Positions 1-8,527 of a stretch of 25,000 bases of DNA are shown piece after piece. The notes beneath the pieces are model-generated. The model saw only the letters and a program-made list of their open reading frames with translations, was not told where the DNA came from and made no database searches. Position numbers and translations under genes: made by a program. Each line of letters begins with the position of its first letter. Position 1 is the first letter of the stretch. Origin of the DNA: Symbiodinium natans (taxonomy: Eukaryota > Sar > Dinophyceae > Suessiales > Symbiodiniaceae). The DNA lies in contig CAJNDS010000002.1 of assembly GCA_905221605.1 (NCBI GenBank), positions 142,501 through 167,500 of the forward strand, in the 5' to 3' direction.

Positions 1-251
1 CACAACTCCCAAGTACATGTTGACGACGGTGATTTTTTCTTGGCAGCTGCGACCAAAAAAGGATAAGTGGGAGAGTCCACCCATCGCTGCAAAAGCATCC
101 TGCGGTGTCCAGGTCCGTCCAGCCCCTTGATCTTCACGAAAGTTTGATGCGCGTTGCCCTGCATTGTTTCTCCGCGGGATTTCGGGGCCCTCAGGGTGTC
201 ATCCACCAGCTGCCATTGCTTCGCCTTGCACGGATCACAAATTTCTGCATC
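1..251 (-). CDS. Partial unidentified protein-coding exon running off the left edge
   Basis: One minus-strand frame is open from an in-frame TGA at 252-254 to the window edge, giving 83 whole codons. The translation looks like real protein. It starts with a CxxC pair in the context EICDPCKAKQWQLVDDTL, passes through a possible start Met at 162-164 (context GETMQGNAHQTFVKIKG), and continues as HRRMLLQRWVDSPTYPFLV before a Lys/Ser-rich stretch at the edge. The frame change near 245-255 would suit an exon start after an AG (NTGAG or ATGCAG on the minus strand) as well as a start at the Met. I do not recognise the family. The CxxC could be half of a zinc site, but the partner cysteines are not visible. 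The opposite-strand frame at 105-527 overlaps it and is judged a shadow. The call rests on amino-acid texture only, so confidence is modest. Confidence 0.35.
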
Positions 252-254
252 TCA

Positions 255-690
255 TTGAGGCGGCCCTTCTGTACAGCAGGGGCATCTGGCAGCGGCGCTG
301 TAGGGGGTATTCTGTCAGAAACATTATGCAGAATAGCGGATCGCCTGCATTCTGACTTTTTTGCTGCGCCGAGCTGGCAATCGTTTTCGCACCGTTTTTG
401 CGTCGGAAGCGCTCGCCTGCCTGGCGGCATTTCTCACGATCTTTTCACCACGGCGAAAGCGATGGCAAAAGCTAGCAGCTATCCGCTGATTCAACAACCA
501 CAACCGTTCCTAACATTTCTCAACTAAACTACAAAGTATAATTACTTCCAGGGTTTTTCTCGACAAACACCTGGCCCGGTAGATTCTATAGGGCCAACAC
601 TTTGGGTGACTCCCATAAGATACGGCGCGCCGCGCGAGCCAATCGATCTAAGCCCCCTTTTACCCTACAGCGTTGGCACACTGATTGGGG
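255..690. other. Unique DNA, no assignable gene
   Basis: Overlapping open frames exist on both strands here (plus 105-527, minus 191-430), but none has a recognisable domain and their compositions do not separate a coding strand. An upstream exon of the left-edge gene could lie in the minus frame at 191-430, whose end reads RLNEMQKFVIRARRSNGSWW, but I cannot show a splice junction. A short palindromic GGCGCGCC core lies near 625. Nothing else is evident. Confidence 0.4.
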
Positions 691-750
691 AATATCTATA
701 TCTATATCTATATCTATACAATATATATACATATATATATATATATATAG
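691..750. repeat. TATATC / TA microsatellite
   Basis: About four copies of a 6-base TATATC unit run into an (AT)n tract. This tract, not a gene, explains the Tyr/Ile-rich open frames read through it on the minus strand. Confidence 0.9.
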
Positions 751-763
751 ATTTCTGACACCA

Positions 764-975
764 GCAACATAAACGTGAGCCTTGGACCGAGCACATGAAA
801 CCAGGCATGTTGGACAAAACGATGGTCATCGCTTTTGAAATCGTTTGCGCTTTCAGATTTACCGGGAGTAGCAACGTACACCCGAGCCCTATAGATAGAG
901 CGCATGACGAACCACATGTTGGTCAGAAAGAATAGACATCGCAGTAGCACGTTTTTCCGATTTGCCAGGAGCATT
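764..975. repeat. Diverged tandem duplication, period about 107 bp
   Basis: Two copies align from the GCAAC at 764 and the GCAAC at 871. Shared landmarks in order are a GAGCC at the start, ACATGAAACCAGGCATGTTGG against GCATGACGAACCACATGTTGG, a region around CATCGC, a TTTGC/GTTTTTCC stretch and a final ATTTACCGGGAG against ATTTGCCAGGAG. Identity by eye is roughly 65-70 per cent. No coding function is apparent in either copy. Confidence 0.6.
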
Positions 976-1496
976 TTTGAGGCTTGAAACACCTGCTGCG
1001 GACTGGCGTTCGTCTGTTCGGTTTAGTCGCCCAGTTTCAGAGCGCAGGCATCATTTGCCAGGAACGCCGAGGAGCTCGGATCTAAATTCTTTGGATGTCT
1101 AAAACTCTAGGTGCTTAAGGAGCTCAATCGGAATCCGGCCGTTCGTTGAGGGGCCATGGGGGTGGCCGCCTTTTGACAGACGACGGTCCAAAAGACGCGA
1201 TGCGGCGACAACACATGACGAAGACACCTGCGCAACGAGCGGGGTGCTACTATTGAGACCTGCACTTCCAAAAACGAGGGCGACGACAGGGTGCATCCAC
1301 CAAGAGGAGACAAGCAGCGAGGAAGGAGTGCGAGCATCGGGCGCTTTCGGGCGCAGCATCCTCTGCCTGGGCTGGGCCTGCCCGTGGAATTCCCCGGCCG
1401 CGGCGGTCCAATCGACGCACCACCTGCCAGAGTCATCCAGGTGCCCAGCTGTCGCCCCAAGAACTTGGAGCTTGCTGTTGGCACCCTTTGGTGTTG
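976..1496. other. Unique GC-rich DNA with conflicting open frames
   Basis: Three long frames overlap here: two on the minus strand (1,099-1,515 and 1,107-1,502) and one on the plus strand (1,244-1,546). They cannot all be real and none shows a known domain. The minus frame ending at 1,099 has the most protein-like stretch (context SGRWCVDWTAAAGEFHGQ). However, its N-terminal part is translated from the tandem repeat that begins near 1,497. I regard these as products of high GC and few stops. Confidence 0.35.
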
Positions 1497-1750
1497 AGAC
1501 ACCCTTTTGGTTCAAAACTTGGTTTTCTGTAAAAGTGGTCTTGTGACACCCTTTTGGGTCGAGTTTTTTGGTTTTCTGCCGAAGTGGTGTCTTGAGGACA
1601 CCCTTTTGGTTCGATCGGGACTAAAGTGTGCCATTTTGGTTCAATTTTTTTTGGTCTTCTGTCAAAGACACCCTTTTGTCTCAATTTTTTCGTTTTTCTG
1701 CCGAAGTGGTGTTGAGGACACCCTTTTGGTTCAAAATTCTTGGTCGATCT
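1497..1750. repeat. Imperfect 60-70 bp tandem repeat with ACACCCTTTTGGTTC core
   Basis: The motif ACACCCTTTTGGTTC or a close variant recurs near 1,499, 1,548, 1,599, 1,669 and 1,720. After each copy comes a T-rich stretch (TTTTTTGGTTTTCTG) and a CCGAAGTGGTGTTGAGG-like segment. Units vary in length, and one carries GCCATTTTGGTTCAA instead (1,630-1,644). Open frames through the block on both strands have periodic peptides (for example PFWF on plus), as expected of a tandem repeat. No function is assigned. Confidence 0.85.
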
Positions 1751-2060
1751 GGTTCAGGAATTTGGCGTTTTGATTCCACTTCGGGCCCTCTGACCCATTT
1801 GCCCCCCCCCCCCCATGTTCAGCACGAATTTGGCGTTCAGCAGGAATTGGCGTTTTGCAGCGAGCCACGAACTCAGAACAAGACGATGTTGATGTAGTTC
1901 CGTCCTCAATGCTTGCTCGAACGAAAGCACAGCCTCGCAAAGTGGCTTCATCAGCAAGGGATTGCAAGTGGAAGCCCCCCCCCCCCCCAACCCAAGCCAA
2001 AAAGTCAAACCCACGAGGGAAGTGAATAAACGAATTTACTTCGAGGTTTCTGATATGGTT
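1751..2060. other. Spacer with long C homopolymers and a small direct repeat
   Basis: C runs of about 13 occur at 1,801-1,814 and 1,977-1,989. The motif AATTTGGCGTT/GAATTGGCGTT occurs three times between about 1,758 and 1,856. Open frames on the minus strand are Gly-rich translations of the C runs. No gene is visible. Confidence 0.6.
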
Positions 2061-2063
2061 TGC

Positions 2064-2088
2064 ACCCTAAACCCTAAACCCTAAACCC
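2064..2088 (-). repeat. Interstitial telomeric repeat, about 3 units
   Basis: Three CCCTAAA units follow TGCA. This is the first telomere-type block in the window, and it lies downstream of the 3' end of the two-exon candidate gene. Confidence 0.9.
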
Positions 2089-2099
2089 ATCTCTCAAGG

Positions 2100-2288
2100 T
2101 TGGTCCAGTGGAGAAAAAATAGTTTATTTCACGTATTCTATGGACTTGATCGCAGAGTCATTAAAACACCGAAAAATCTGTAAAAATCCGGAAACAGGGC
2201 AAGGAATTTATTGAGGCCAGCGTGCTCATAATGATGGAATCCTTTGATTTCGATCCTCGCATGAGGGCATGTTCCAAAAACTCTCCTG
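2100..2288 (-). other. 3' flank of the two-exon candidate
   Basis: Beyond the TAG on the minus strand comes an AT-richer stretch containing two AATAAA hexamers (near 2,205 and 2,127), the second followed by a T-rich run. It could be a 3' untranslated region. Dinoflagellates often do not rely on AATAAA, so the hexamers are weak support. Confidence 0.25.
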
Positions 2289-2826
2289 CTAATCTCGGGT
2301 GAGCTGCTCAGTCGCCGCGCCCTTGGGGGCCTCTGGGGCCTCGGGGGCATTTGCGCCCCGAGTGGGATCATACCGACGGCTGCACGAAGGGTAGTGCGGG
2401 CTGTATCTCTCTCGTGCAGCGGAACCAACGCTTCCGGAATTATTCGGCACGACTGACATTTCCTGGGGTTGCGAATTGGCGCAAACATGCCTTTCAACAA
2501 AACTTAAAGTACAACATCGCAAGCCACACCAAAAAAAGAAACACTGGAGAGAGACGAGATTCCCATCTGCAGGAGTGTTCGTGGCATTCCGGGCACTCAT
2601 GAAATGGGCCCGGATTCCCCGGTTGCACATTCTCCTCACACTCGTAGGGGGGGACATAATCAGCAGTTGCTGCACCAAAAGAAGCTGCTCCAGCAGCATA
2701 TGCGTATTGTGCTGGGCGTACCAATCTCACGCTACTGTAGCTTTGCTGCGATGCATGGTCTCCCCATCCTTCAAATCCAAGCCCTGAAGCCAACCCCGTG
2801 AGTTTACTTACGGTTCGCTCTTGCAT
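2289..2826 (-). CDS. Small unidentified Cys-containing protein, two exons predicted
   Basis: Read on the minus strand. A Met at 2,824-2,826 opens a frame to 2,545 (94 codons). A GT-AG intron at 2,544-2,463 joins it in phase to a second frame, 2,462-2,289 (57 codons), that ends in TAG, giving about 151 residues. Exon 1 reads GLGFEGWGDHASQQSYSS, then an Ala/Tyr-rich part (AQYAYAAGAASFGAATADY), then a Cys cluster with C-x(16)-C-x2-C-x4-C spacing around HECPECHEHSC, which could bind zinc. Exon 2 is Ser/Pro/Arg-rich (SAARERYSPHYPSCSRRY) and ends APEAPEAPKGAATEQLTRD. Without splicing, the first frame runs into a hydrophobic tail ending at 2,494. The same frame is open upstream to 2,964, so the start could be earlier, but that part enters telomere-like sequence. 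I do not recognise the family. The evidence is amino-acid texture plus a phase-consistent intron. Confidence 0.45.
2463..2544 (-). other. Predicted 82-nt GT-AG intron
   Basis: On the minus strand the segment begins GTGTTTCTTTTTTTGG and ends CAACCCCAG, followed by GAAATG. It splits the frames after a whole codon (phase 0) on both sides, which is why it was chosen. The acceptor is followed by G, a common context in dinoflagellate introns. A transcript read would settle it. Confidence 0.4.
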
Positions 2827-2957
2827 CACTCTCGATGCACGGACTATGGTCCGCATTAGCGGTTCAGGGCTTAGGGTTGAAGCCTGAACCCTAATCCAAA
2901 AAACTGTTCTGATTAGGGTGTTGAAATTATAGGGCATGGCCTTGTAGGCAACGCTGA

Positions 2958-3090
2958 ACCCCAAACCCCTAAACCCCTAAACCCCTAAAGCCCTAAACCC
3001 CTAAACCCCTAAACCCCTAAACCCCTAAACCCCTAAACCCCTAAACCCCTTAAACCCCTAAACCCCTTAAACCCCTAAACCCTAAACCCT
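2958..3090 (-). repeat. 8-base telomere variant array (CCCCTAAA)
   Basis: About 14 units, mostly CCCCTAAA (TTTAGGGG on the other strand), with a few insertions giving CCCCTTAAA, ending in two CCCTAAA units. It directly abuts the upstream side of the two-exon candidate gene's open frame. Confidence 0.9.
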
Positions 3091-3117
3091 TCACCCAAGT
3101 CCATGCTCTCAAAGGAC

Positions 3118-3370
3118 CGCTTAGGGTTTAGGGATTTTAGAGGGCTTGAAGGTTTTGCATTTACAGGGTTTAGGGTTCTGGGGTTCAGGGTGCTTTAGAG
3201 CTTTAGGGTTTCATGGTTTTTAGGGTTTTAGGGTTCTGGGGTTTTAGGGTTTCAGGGTTTAGGGTTTCAGGGTTTTAGGGTTCTGGGGTTGTAGGGATTC
3301 AGGGCTTTAGGGTTTCAGGGTTTTAGTGTTTTAGGGCTTTAGGGTTTTAGGGTTTGTAGGGCCTAGGGTT
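3118..3370 (+). repeat. Degenerate telomere-like block
   Basis: Diverged G-rich units such as TTTCAGGG, TTTTAGGG and TTCTGGGG occur throughout. The block follows a CCCCTAAA array after only a 30-bp gap, making a convergent pair. Its divergence suggests it is older than the perfect arrays nearby. Confidence 0.75.
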
Positions 3371-3683
3371 TGTAGTTTTACGGTGCAGGCTGTGGTGTAG
3401 GATTGAACAAACCTTTCGGGCTCGGGTTAAAGTTCTCACGTTCTTGGCAAAGACCATCCTCGCTGTAGTCCGTGGGCGACGAAAGACACCTAAGCCTAAG
3501 CCCTAAAAACCCTCAAAGCCCAAAGAACCCTCAAAGCCCAAAAAAGCCCCAAAAACCCCAAAAAACCCAACAGCCCTGAAAACCCTAAAAACCCTAAACC
3601 TTCTTCAACACTCTGAACCTATCCTTGGAAGCCCAGCAACCGGATTGTAATAAGGGCAAGGGTAAAGGGTACCACTGGGCTAC

Positions 3684-3746
3684 CCCTAAACCCTAAACCC
3701 TAAACCCTAAACCCTAAACCCTAAACCCTAAACCCTAAACCCTAAA
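3684..3746 (-). repeat. Telomeric array, 9 perfect CCCTAAA units
   Basis: Nine uninterrupted units. The next block (3,814-3,868) is in the opposite orientation across a 65-bp GC-rich spacer. Confidence 0.95.
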
Positions 3747-3892
3747 CAGCCGGGATGCCCATCTTCGTTGATGCGTGCTACGGGCACACCGCGCACCACC
3801 TGGCGAGCGCGATGGTTCAGGGTTTAGGGTTTAGGGTTTATAAGCTTAGGGCTCAGGGTTTAGGGTTTAGACCCCCAAAGGGGCCCATGTAG

Positions 3893-3946
3893 CCATATAG
3901 TAGATAGTTGGGCCGTAGCTTTAGGGCCCAAGTATATACGATATGG
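3893..3946. repeat. Foldback element, copy A
   Basis: The arms CCATATAGTAGATAGTTGGG (3,893-3,912, continuing to 3,917) and, read in reverse complement, CCATATCGTATATACTTGGG (to 3,921) pair over about 25 bp with four mismatches and a loop of about 3 nt. It lies between a TTTAGGG block (to 3,868) and a CCCTAAA block (from 3,972). The arm consensus recurs at 11,404-11,480 and 17,675-17,745. Confidence 0.8.
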
Positions 3947-3969
3947 GTACCTGGACGCTGTAGGGTCTG

Positions 3970-4044
3970 GTAAACCCTAAACCTTCAACATAAACCCTAA
4001 ACCCCAAACCCCAAACCCTAAACCCTAAACCCTAAACCCTAAAC
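3970..4044 (-). repeat. Telomeric array with CCCCAAA variants
   Basis: About ten CCCTAAA or CCCCAAA units. It follows foldback copy A. Confidence 0.9.
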
Positions 4045-4146
4045 CGTGGGTGCAGGGCTGAGGTGCTATAGTACGTGAAAATTACGCCTTGGGCTTGGAG
4101 CAAACTAGAGTAACCTAGGAGGGCAAACACAGGTGCCCTTGTTGGT

Positions 4147-4195
4147 TTTAGGGTTTAGGGTTTAGGGTTTAGGGTTTAGGGTTTAGGGTTTAGGG
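4147..4195 (+). repeat. Telomeric array, 7 perfect TTTAGGG units
   Basis: Seven uninterrupted units, facing away from the CCCTAAA block at 3,970-4,044 across a 100-bp spacer. Confidence 0.95.
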
Positions 4196-4317
4196 TTTAA
4201 AAAGGAACCTAAGCCCTAAGAAGGGGAAGTAAGGGCCCTACATGGGCCTAGTCTGGGTTGTGGCAGCTTAGGCGACTTCCCAGTCGTAGCTTCTACTACT
4301 GCCTTGTGTGGGGTACT

Positions 4318-4400
4318 AACCCTAAACCCTAAACCCTAAACCCCAAACCCTAAACCCTAAACCCCATACCCTAAACCCTAAACCCTAAAACCTAAACCCT
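4318..4400 (-). repeat. Telomeric array with variants
   Basis: About eleven CCCTAAA, CCCCAAA or CCCATA-type units. Confidence 0.9.
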
Positions 4401-4523
4401 ATTTCCAGGGCGCAGTTTGGAAGCAGTTGCTGGAAACGTTTGGCTTCCTGGACCGGGAGTTTCTACCGCTATTCAATACTCAGTACCAGGTCCCCAAACA
4501 AAACAAGCCCTAACCCCGAGACC

Positions 4524-4594
4524 TAAACCCTAAACCCTAAACCCTAAAACCTAAACCCTAAACCCTAAAGCCTAAAGCCTAAAGCCTAAACCCT
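4524..4594 (-). repeat. Telomeric array with GCCTAAA variants
   Basis: About ten units. Three consecutive GCCTAAA variants are clustered at 4,568-4,588. Confidence 0.9.
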
Positions 4595-5019
4595 ACGCCC
4601 CTTGTAACAAACGAGGGCCGAGGAGTGGGCCGGCATGAGCCGGTTTCAGGATTCAGCCACTAAAAAAAACTTCGGCGCAACTTTCCTCCAAACACTGCCA
4701 TAAACATCTCTTGTGAAGGGTTGAAAGTTTAGGGTTTAGGTTTTAAGGTTTAGGGTTATAGGGGTCAAAGCAAGAAACCCAACCCATTAAGCCCTGTGCA
4801 AGCCTTGAAGCCCTTAGCCCCCCAAAACAGCTCTCGGAACAAGATCCCTGAACCCTAAACCCTAAACCCTAAACCCTTAACCAGGAGAGATCTTGAAGCT
4901 AACCTCTGCCAAAGCCTTCCGAGCACGACCCGACAAGACGCAAACTACTCGGGCGCGGCTCGTTCCGGCTCGGTTGTCGGGGCTATCGAGTCTTCGATGA
5001 TACCCTCCCCGGTTTCGGG

Positions 5020-5061
5020 TTTAGGGTTTAGGGTTTAGGGTTTAGGGTTTAGGGTTTAGGG
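5020..5061 (+). repeat. Telomeric array, 6 perfect TTTAGGG units
   Basis: Six units, preceded by one TTTCGGG. It ends exactly where the C/G-rich foldback at 5,061 begins. Confidence 0.95.
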
Positions 5062-5147
5062 AAACCCCCCTACCCCCTGACATGAAGTACCCCCTCCATA
5101 CAACTACAATGGGGGGGGGTATTTAGTATTAGGGGGTAGGGAGGGTT
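5061..5147. repeat. C/G-rich foldback element
   Basis: Arms of about 39 bp (5,061-5,099 and 5,109-5,147) pair around a 9-nt loop. Both arms carry CCCTACCCCCT and TACCCCC blocks in the same order when the right arm is reverse complemented, with roughly 75-80 per cent identity. It starts directly at the end of a TTTAGGG array. A minus-strand open frame across 5,070-5,282 is read through this hairpin and is not considered a gene. Confidence 0.75.
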
Positions 5148-5341
5148 CAATACTAGCGGAAGGGGATTATTCCAGCAAAAGGGCAACTTGGGGCTTCTAG
5201 GCTTCACAAGGGCAACCATCAAACTCTGCAGTCGCAGTGCTTGCAAATCTTTGATTGCATTTTGAGATCTAGCCAGGTTCACCGGGGTTATTCACAAGCT
5301 TAGATCGGGCAGGCCTTCATAGCATTTGGGGCGAAGCAGTG

Positions 5342-5450
5342 TACTTACCCCCCCCCTCTATACTACCCCCCACAATTAAGGTCATTTAGGGACAATGAAG
5401 CCTCAATGAGGTTATTTGCAGGGGGTAGGGTAGTGTAGAGGGGGGTAGTA
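5342..5450. repeat. Second C/G-rich foldback element
   Basis: The left arm 5,342-5,375 (TACTTACCC, a C run, TCTATACTACCCCCC, ACAA) pairs with the right arm 5,416-5,450 (TTGCAGGGGG, TAGGGTAGTGTAGAGGGGGG, TAGTA). The interior of about 40 nt contains a smaller CCTCA/TGAGG hairpin. It resembles the foldback 200 bp upstream in arm composition. The next telomeric block (5,497) is CCCTAAA. Confidence 0.75.
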
Positions 5451-5496
5451 GGGAAACCCATAATACTTTCAGCCAAACCCTGAAACCCTAAGTAAA

Positions 5497-5567
5497 CCCT
5501 AAACCCTAAACCCTAAACCCTGAACTCTAAACCCTAAACCCTAAACCCTAAACCCTAAACCCTAAAC
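5497..5567 (-). repeat. Telomeric array, about 10 units
   Basis: CCCTAAA units with one CCCTGAA and one CTCTAAA in the middle. Confidence 0.95.
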
Positions 5568-5652
5568 CCCTGAAACATGACGCCCTCGTCTGCGACCCTA
5601 CCCTGAGGCCCGCCTGTTCAGCCTTGAGGACATTGACCACCTGGCATGCTGC

Positions 5653-5737
5653 TTTAGGGTTTAGGGTTTAGGGTTTAGGGTTTAGGGTTTAGGGTTTAGG
5701 GTTTAGGGTTTAGGGTCTAGGGTTTAGGGTTTAGGGT
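5653..5737 (+). repeat. Telomeric array, about 12 units
   Basis: TTTAGGG units with one TCTAGGG. It is divergent from the CCCTAAA array at 5,497-5,567 across an 85-bp spacer. Confidence 0.95.
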
Positions 5738-6188
5738 GCCCCTGCCGAGGTCATGAGGGGGCATTGGAGACATGAACCCTGAAATTGAAGCTTCTGGGGG
5801 ACTTCGGGCAGGCACCTGACATCGCGCAAAGTAGCTCCTTTCCCAAGTTCGGAAGGAAGGCTACCCTAAACCCTGAACCCTAAACCCTAAACCCGAAACC
5901 CTAACAAACGTCTGCGCGGTACTTATGTTCTTTGCTTGGGGATCGGTGACTGGCCTTGGGCGGCTTGGAAGGTTTCGGATGAGAACTCTAAGCAGCAGCA
6001 TGCTACCGCCGCCGAAAGAGGGTTCAGGGTTGCGGGCTTAGTGGGGGCCTGAACACTAAACCCTAAACCCTAAACTCGCTCTCGGGAGCGGGTCTTTTGC
6101 AGTTTTTTTGTGCTGCAGATTCCGGTAACAGCTGGACCCTGAGGTGTGGGATGTCACATCAAGGCCTCAACTAAAGGCCCTAACATAA

Positions 6189-6433
6189 TAACCCTAAACC
6201 CTAAACCCCAAACCCAGAACCCCAAACCCCAAACCCTAAACCCTAAACCCTCAACCTGATCAAGGCATGGTGCCCCCAAACCCTAGGCAGGAACCAGCCC
6301 ATGAACTCCAAAGCCTCAACCCTCAAACTCAACTTCCCTAAACCCTAAACCCTAAACCCGAAACCCTAAACCCCAAATCCTAAACCCCAAATCCTAAACC
6401 CTCAACCCTAAACCCTAAACCCTAAACCCTCAA
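6189..6433 (-). repeat. Two variant-rich CCCTAAA blocks
   Basis: Blocks at about 6,189-6,255 and 6,336-6,433 mix CCCTAAA, CCCCAAA, CCCCAAATCCTAAA and CCCTCAA units around an 80-bp spacer. Confidence 0.85.
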
Positions 6434-6829
6434 CCCGAATCCAAGAATCTAGCACCGGGCGGCCATCGTGTCGTCATGAAGAAATCCGTGGGCTCCAGAT
6501 ACCTGCCACAACTGGGGCTCCAAACCGTCAACCCTTAGAGTCGTTACATGTTCCCTTAGTATGGGCCTTTAAAATGGGGCCGAAACACGAAACCCTAACC
6601 CTAAACCGTACACCAAGAAGCCCGACAACACCCCCCCCGCCCCCCCAATTGGGAGTGCCTAAATCCCTACACACTGAACCCTAACCCCAAAAAACAACCC
6701 GTGAAGGGTCAGGTAGAAAAAACGGCCCAGGATTCAGTGCCCATACTAGGGCCCGTACTTTTAAGACCCTTCGGAACCTCCACAACCACAAACTCAAATG
6801 TTTAAGCCCTGAAACCTACAGGTACACCC

Positions 6830-7096
6830 TTACCCCTTACACCCTGACCTTCAGCCCTTAAAACCCTTAAGCCCTTAAACCCTTGCACCCCTAAACCCTT
6901 ATAAGCTTTTGCAAACCCACGATTAAGAACTATGAGCCCTTACACCCTTGCACCAATCAACCCCTTCAGCCCTTATCAGCCCCTATGAACCACTATAAAC
7001 CCTTACACCTTATGGCCTGAAGCTTTAAGCTCTTAAACCCTTAAGCGCCTAAACTCTGAAACCCTTAAACCCTTAAACCCTTTAACCCTTTAACCC
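6830..7096 (-). repeat. Degenerate CCCTTA-type telomere-like block
   Basis: Irregular 8-11 base units such as CCCTTAAA, CCCTTACA and CCCTTATAAG. It ends just before the GC-rich hairpin at 7,099, after which the repeats reverse orientation. Confidence 0.75.
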
Positions 7097-7098
7097 TA

Positions 7099-7129
7099 GC
7101 CTGCGCTGCCCCGCGCACGCAGCGCAGGC
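7099..7129. repeat. GC-rich perfect hairpin at an orientation switch
   Basis: The 11-bp arms GCCTGCGCTGC and GCAGCGCAGGC flank a 9-nt loop with no mismatch. It sits between a CCCTTAA-type block and a degenerate GGGTTT-type block. There is no U-rich tail to suggest a transcription terminator. Confidence 0.85.
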
Positions 7130-7279
7130 AGGGGCGCAGGCGGCGGAGCATCGTCTATTCAGGCCAGGGTTTGCGGGATTTGGGTTAGGTTTGACATTCC
7201 TTTTAGGTTTAGGGAAGGGTTTCGGGTTGAGGGTTTGAGGATGTCGTGTTTGGGGTCAAGGGTTTGAAGATTTCAGGTT

Positions 7280-7900
7280 TAGGGTTTAGGCTTCGCGTTG
7301 GAGCAAGAGTGGGGCTGTAGAGTCTAGGGTTACAGGGGCTTCGGGGCTTGCAGAGCAAACTCTAGCATGCTCTTTTGATGGGAGCTGGTGGCCGGGTTTG
7401 CGCATGGCTACAAGCCCTAAAAAAACACGCAGGGCCCGCGGCATGGATTACGAGTTTTGATTTCGGGGAAAGGCACTCCCATCCCGAAAACCCAAGCCCC
7501 AAACCCTAAATCAGAGCAAACCCTAGGGGGCGCAACAATTCGACAACAGAGTACAATGTTAGCAACGCAACATAGAAAACTGTAAACCCCATAAAGCCCT
7601 AACAGTCCCGGTTTAGGGCGGGGTTTAGGGTCTACGGTTTAGGGTTCCGTGTTTCGGGCCGAAGACGCTGAACCAAGCACTGAGTTGTGGTGTGCAGGTT
7701 TTTAGTACAGGGTCCCGAAAGCCTTTACTCTAAACCTCTAGGCGCTGAACCCAAAACCCTCAATCCGAAGTTATGGTCAGGGTTCTTGAAATCTTTTGGC
7801 TCTGAACGTGAAGAGTGAAGACGGGTCGTCTTTCTGTTTTGGGTCTCCGAAAGAGCTTTGGTGTTGAGGGTTTCGGGCTTAGGGTGGGCCGTACCCGAAC
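7280..7900. other. Long spacer, no gene seen
   Basis: This spacer of about 620 bp holds scattered, degenerate telomere-like words but no array and no open frame with recognisable content. Confidence 0.5.
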
Positions 7901-7904
7901 ACAA

Positions 7905-7974
7905 CCCTAAACCCTAAACCCTAAACCCTAAACCCTAAACCCTAAACCCTAAACCCTAAACCCTAAACCCTAAA
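7905..7974 (-). repeat. Telomeric array, 10 perfect CCCTAAA units
   Basis: Ten uninterrupted units. Confidence 0.95.
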
Positions 7975-8377
7975 CCCTCCCTGCAAGTTTCTCAACTTGC
8001 ACACTCGCGCTTCCATGTCATGATCGCGTCTCCAAGGCCCCTGACGTCAGAGGCAGGGAGAGTGAAACTGTAACGAATCGTCCGTGGCAGGGAACGGTGC
8101 AGCCCTCGACCCCCTTGCAAGTGCTGTAGGGTTTCTAGAATCCCTAAACCCTAAACCCTATAAACCCTAGACTCCCTAAACGCCCTGAACCCTAAACCAT
8201 TATAAGGTTCACGCTTCTTGGACTTCCGGTTTGTGGCTTTTCGAGTTTCCCACACTAGGCAAGCATTCCCAGCCACTGCAGTGTACGTGTCGGTGCTCCT
8301 TCGGAGCAGAGCTGAATTAAGCCCTGCAGGGGATCGCAGACATGAGCATCCTAAGCATAAAAGAGAAAAATCTTCAA

Positions 8378-8433
8378 CCCTAAACCCTAAACCCTAAACC
8401 CTAAACCCTAAACCCTAAACCCTAAACCCTAAA
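8378..8433 (-). repeat. Telomeric array, 8 perfect CCCTAAA units
   Basis: Eight uninterrupted units. The next array, 95 bp on, has the opposite orientation. Confidence 0.95.
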
Positions 8434-8527
8434 CCCTACAGCTCTTCAACCCCTGAACGCTGAAGGGCAAGGGCAGAGCCCTCAGCCTCAGCCCCAAGCT
8501 CGACGATTTCACTGTAACAATGTTGGG

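Noticed and set aside
105-527. 140-codon plus-strand open frame at the left end
   Set aside because: It overlaps a more protein-like minus-strand frame (1-251), shows no domain, and its composition is what the antisense of coding DNA would give.
665-992. Minus-strand open frames rich in Tyr and Ile
   Set aside because: The C-terminal halves are translations of the TATATC/TA microsatellite, and the rest spans a tandem duplication.
1099-1546. Long overlapping open frames on both strands (up to 138 codons)
   Set aside because: Three mutually exclusive frames, none with a recognisable motif. Parts are translations of a tandem repeat.
6549-6768. Fourth copy of the foldback family (CCTTAGTATGGGCC ... 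GCCCATACTAGGGC)
   Set aside because: Only about 10 bases pair over a 200-bp distance and the arm does not match the family consensus well enough.
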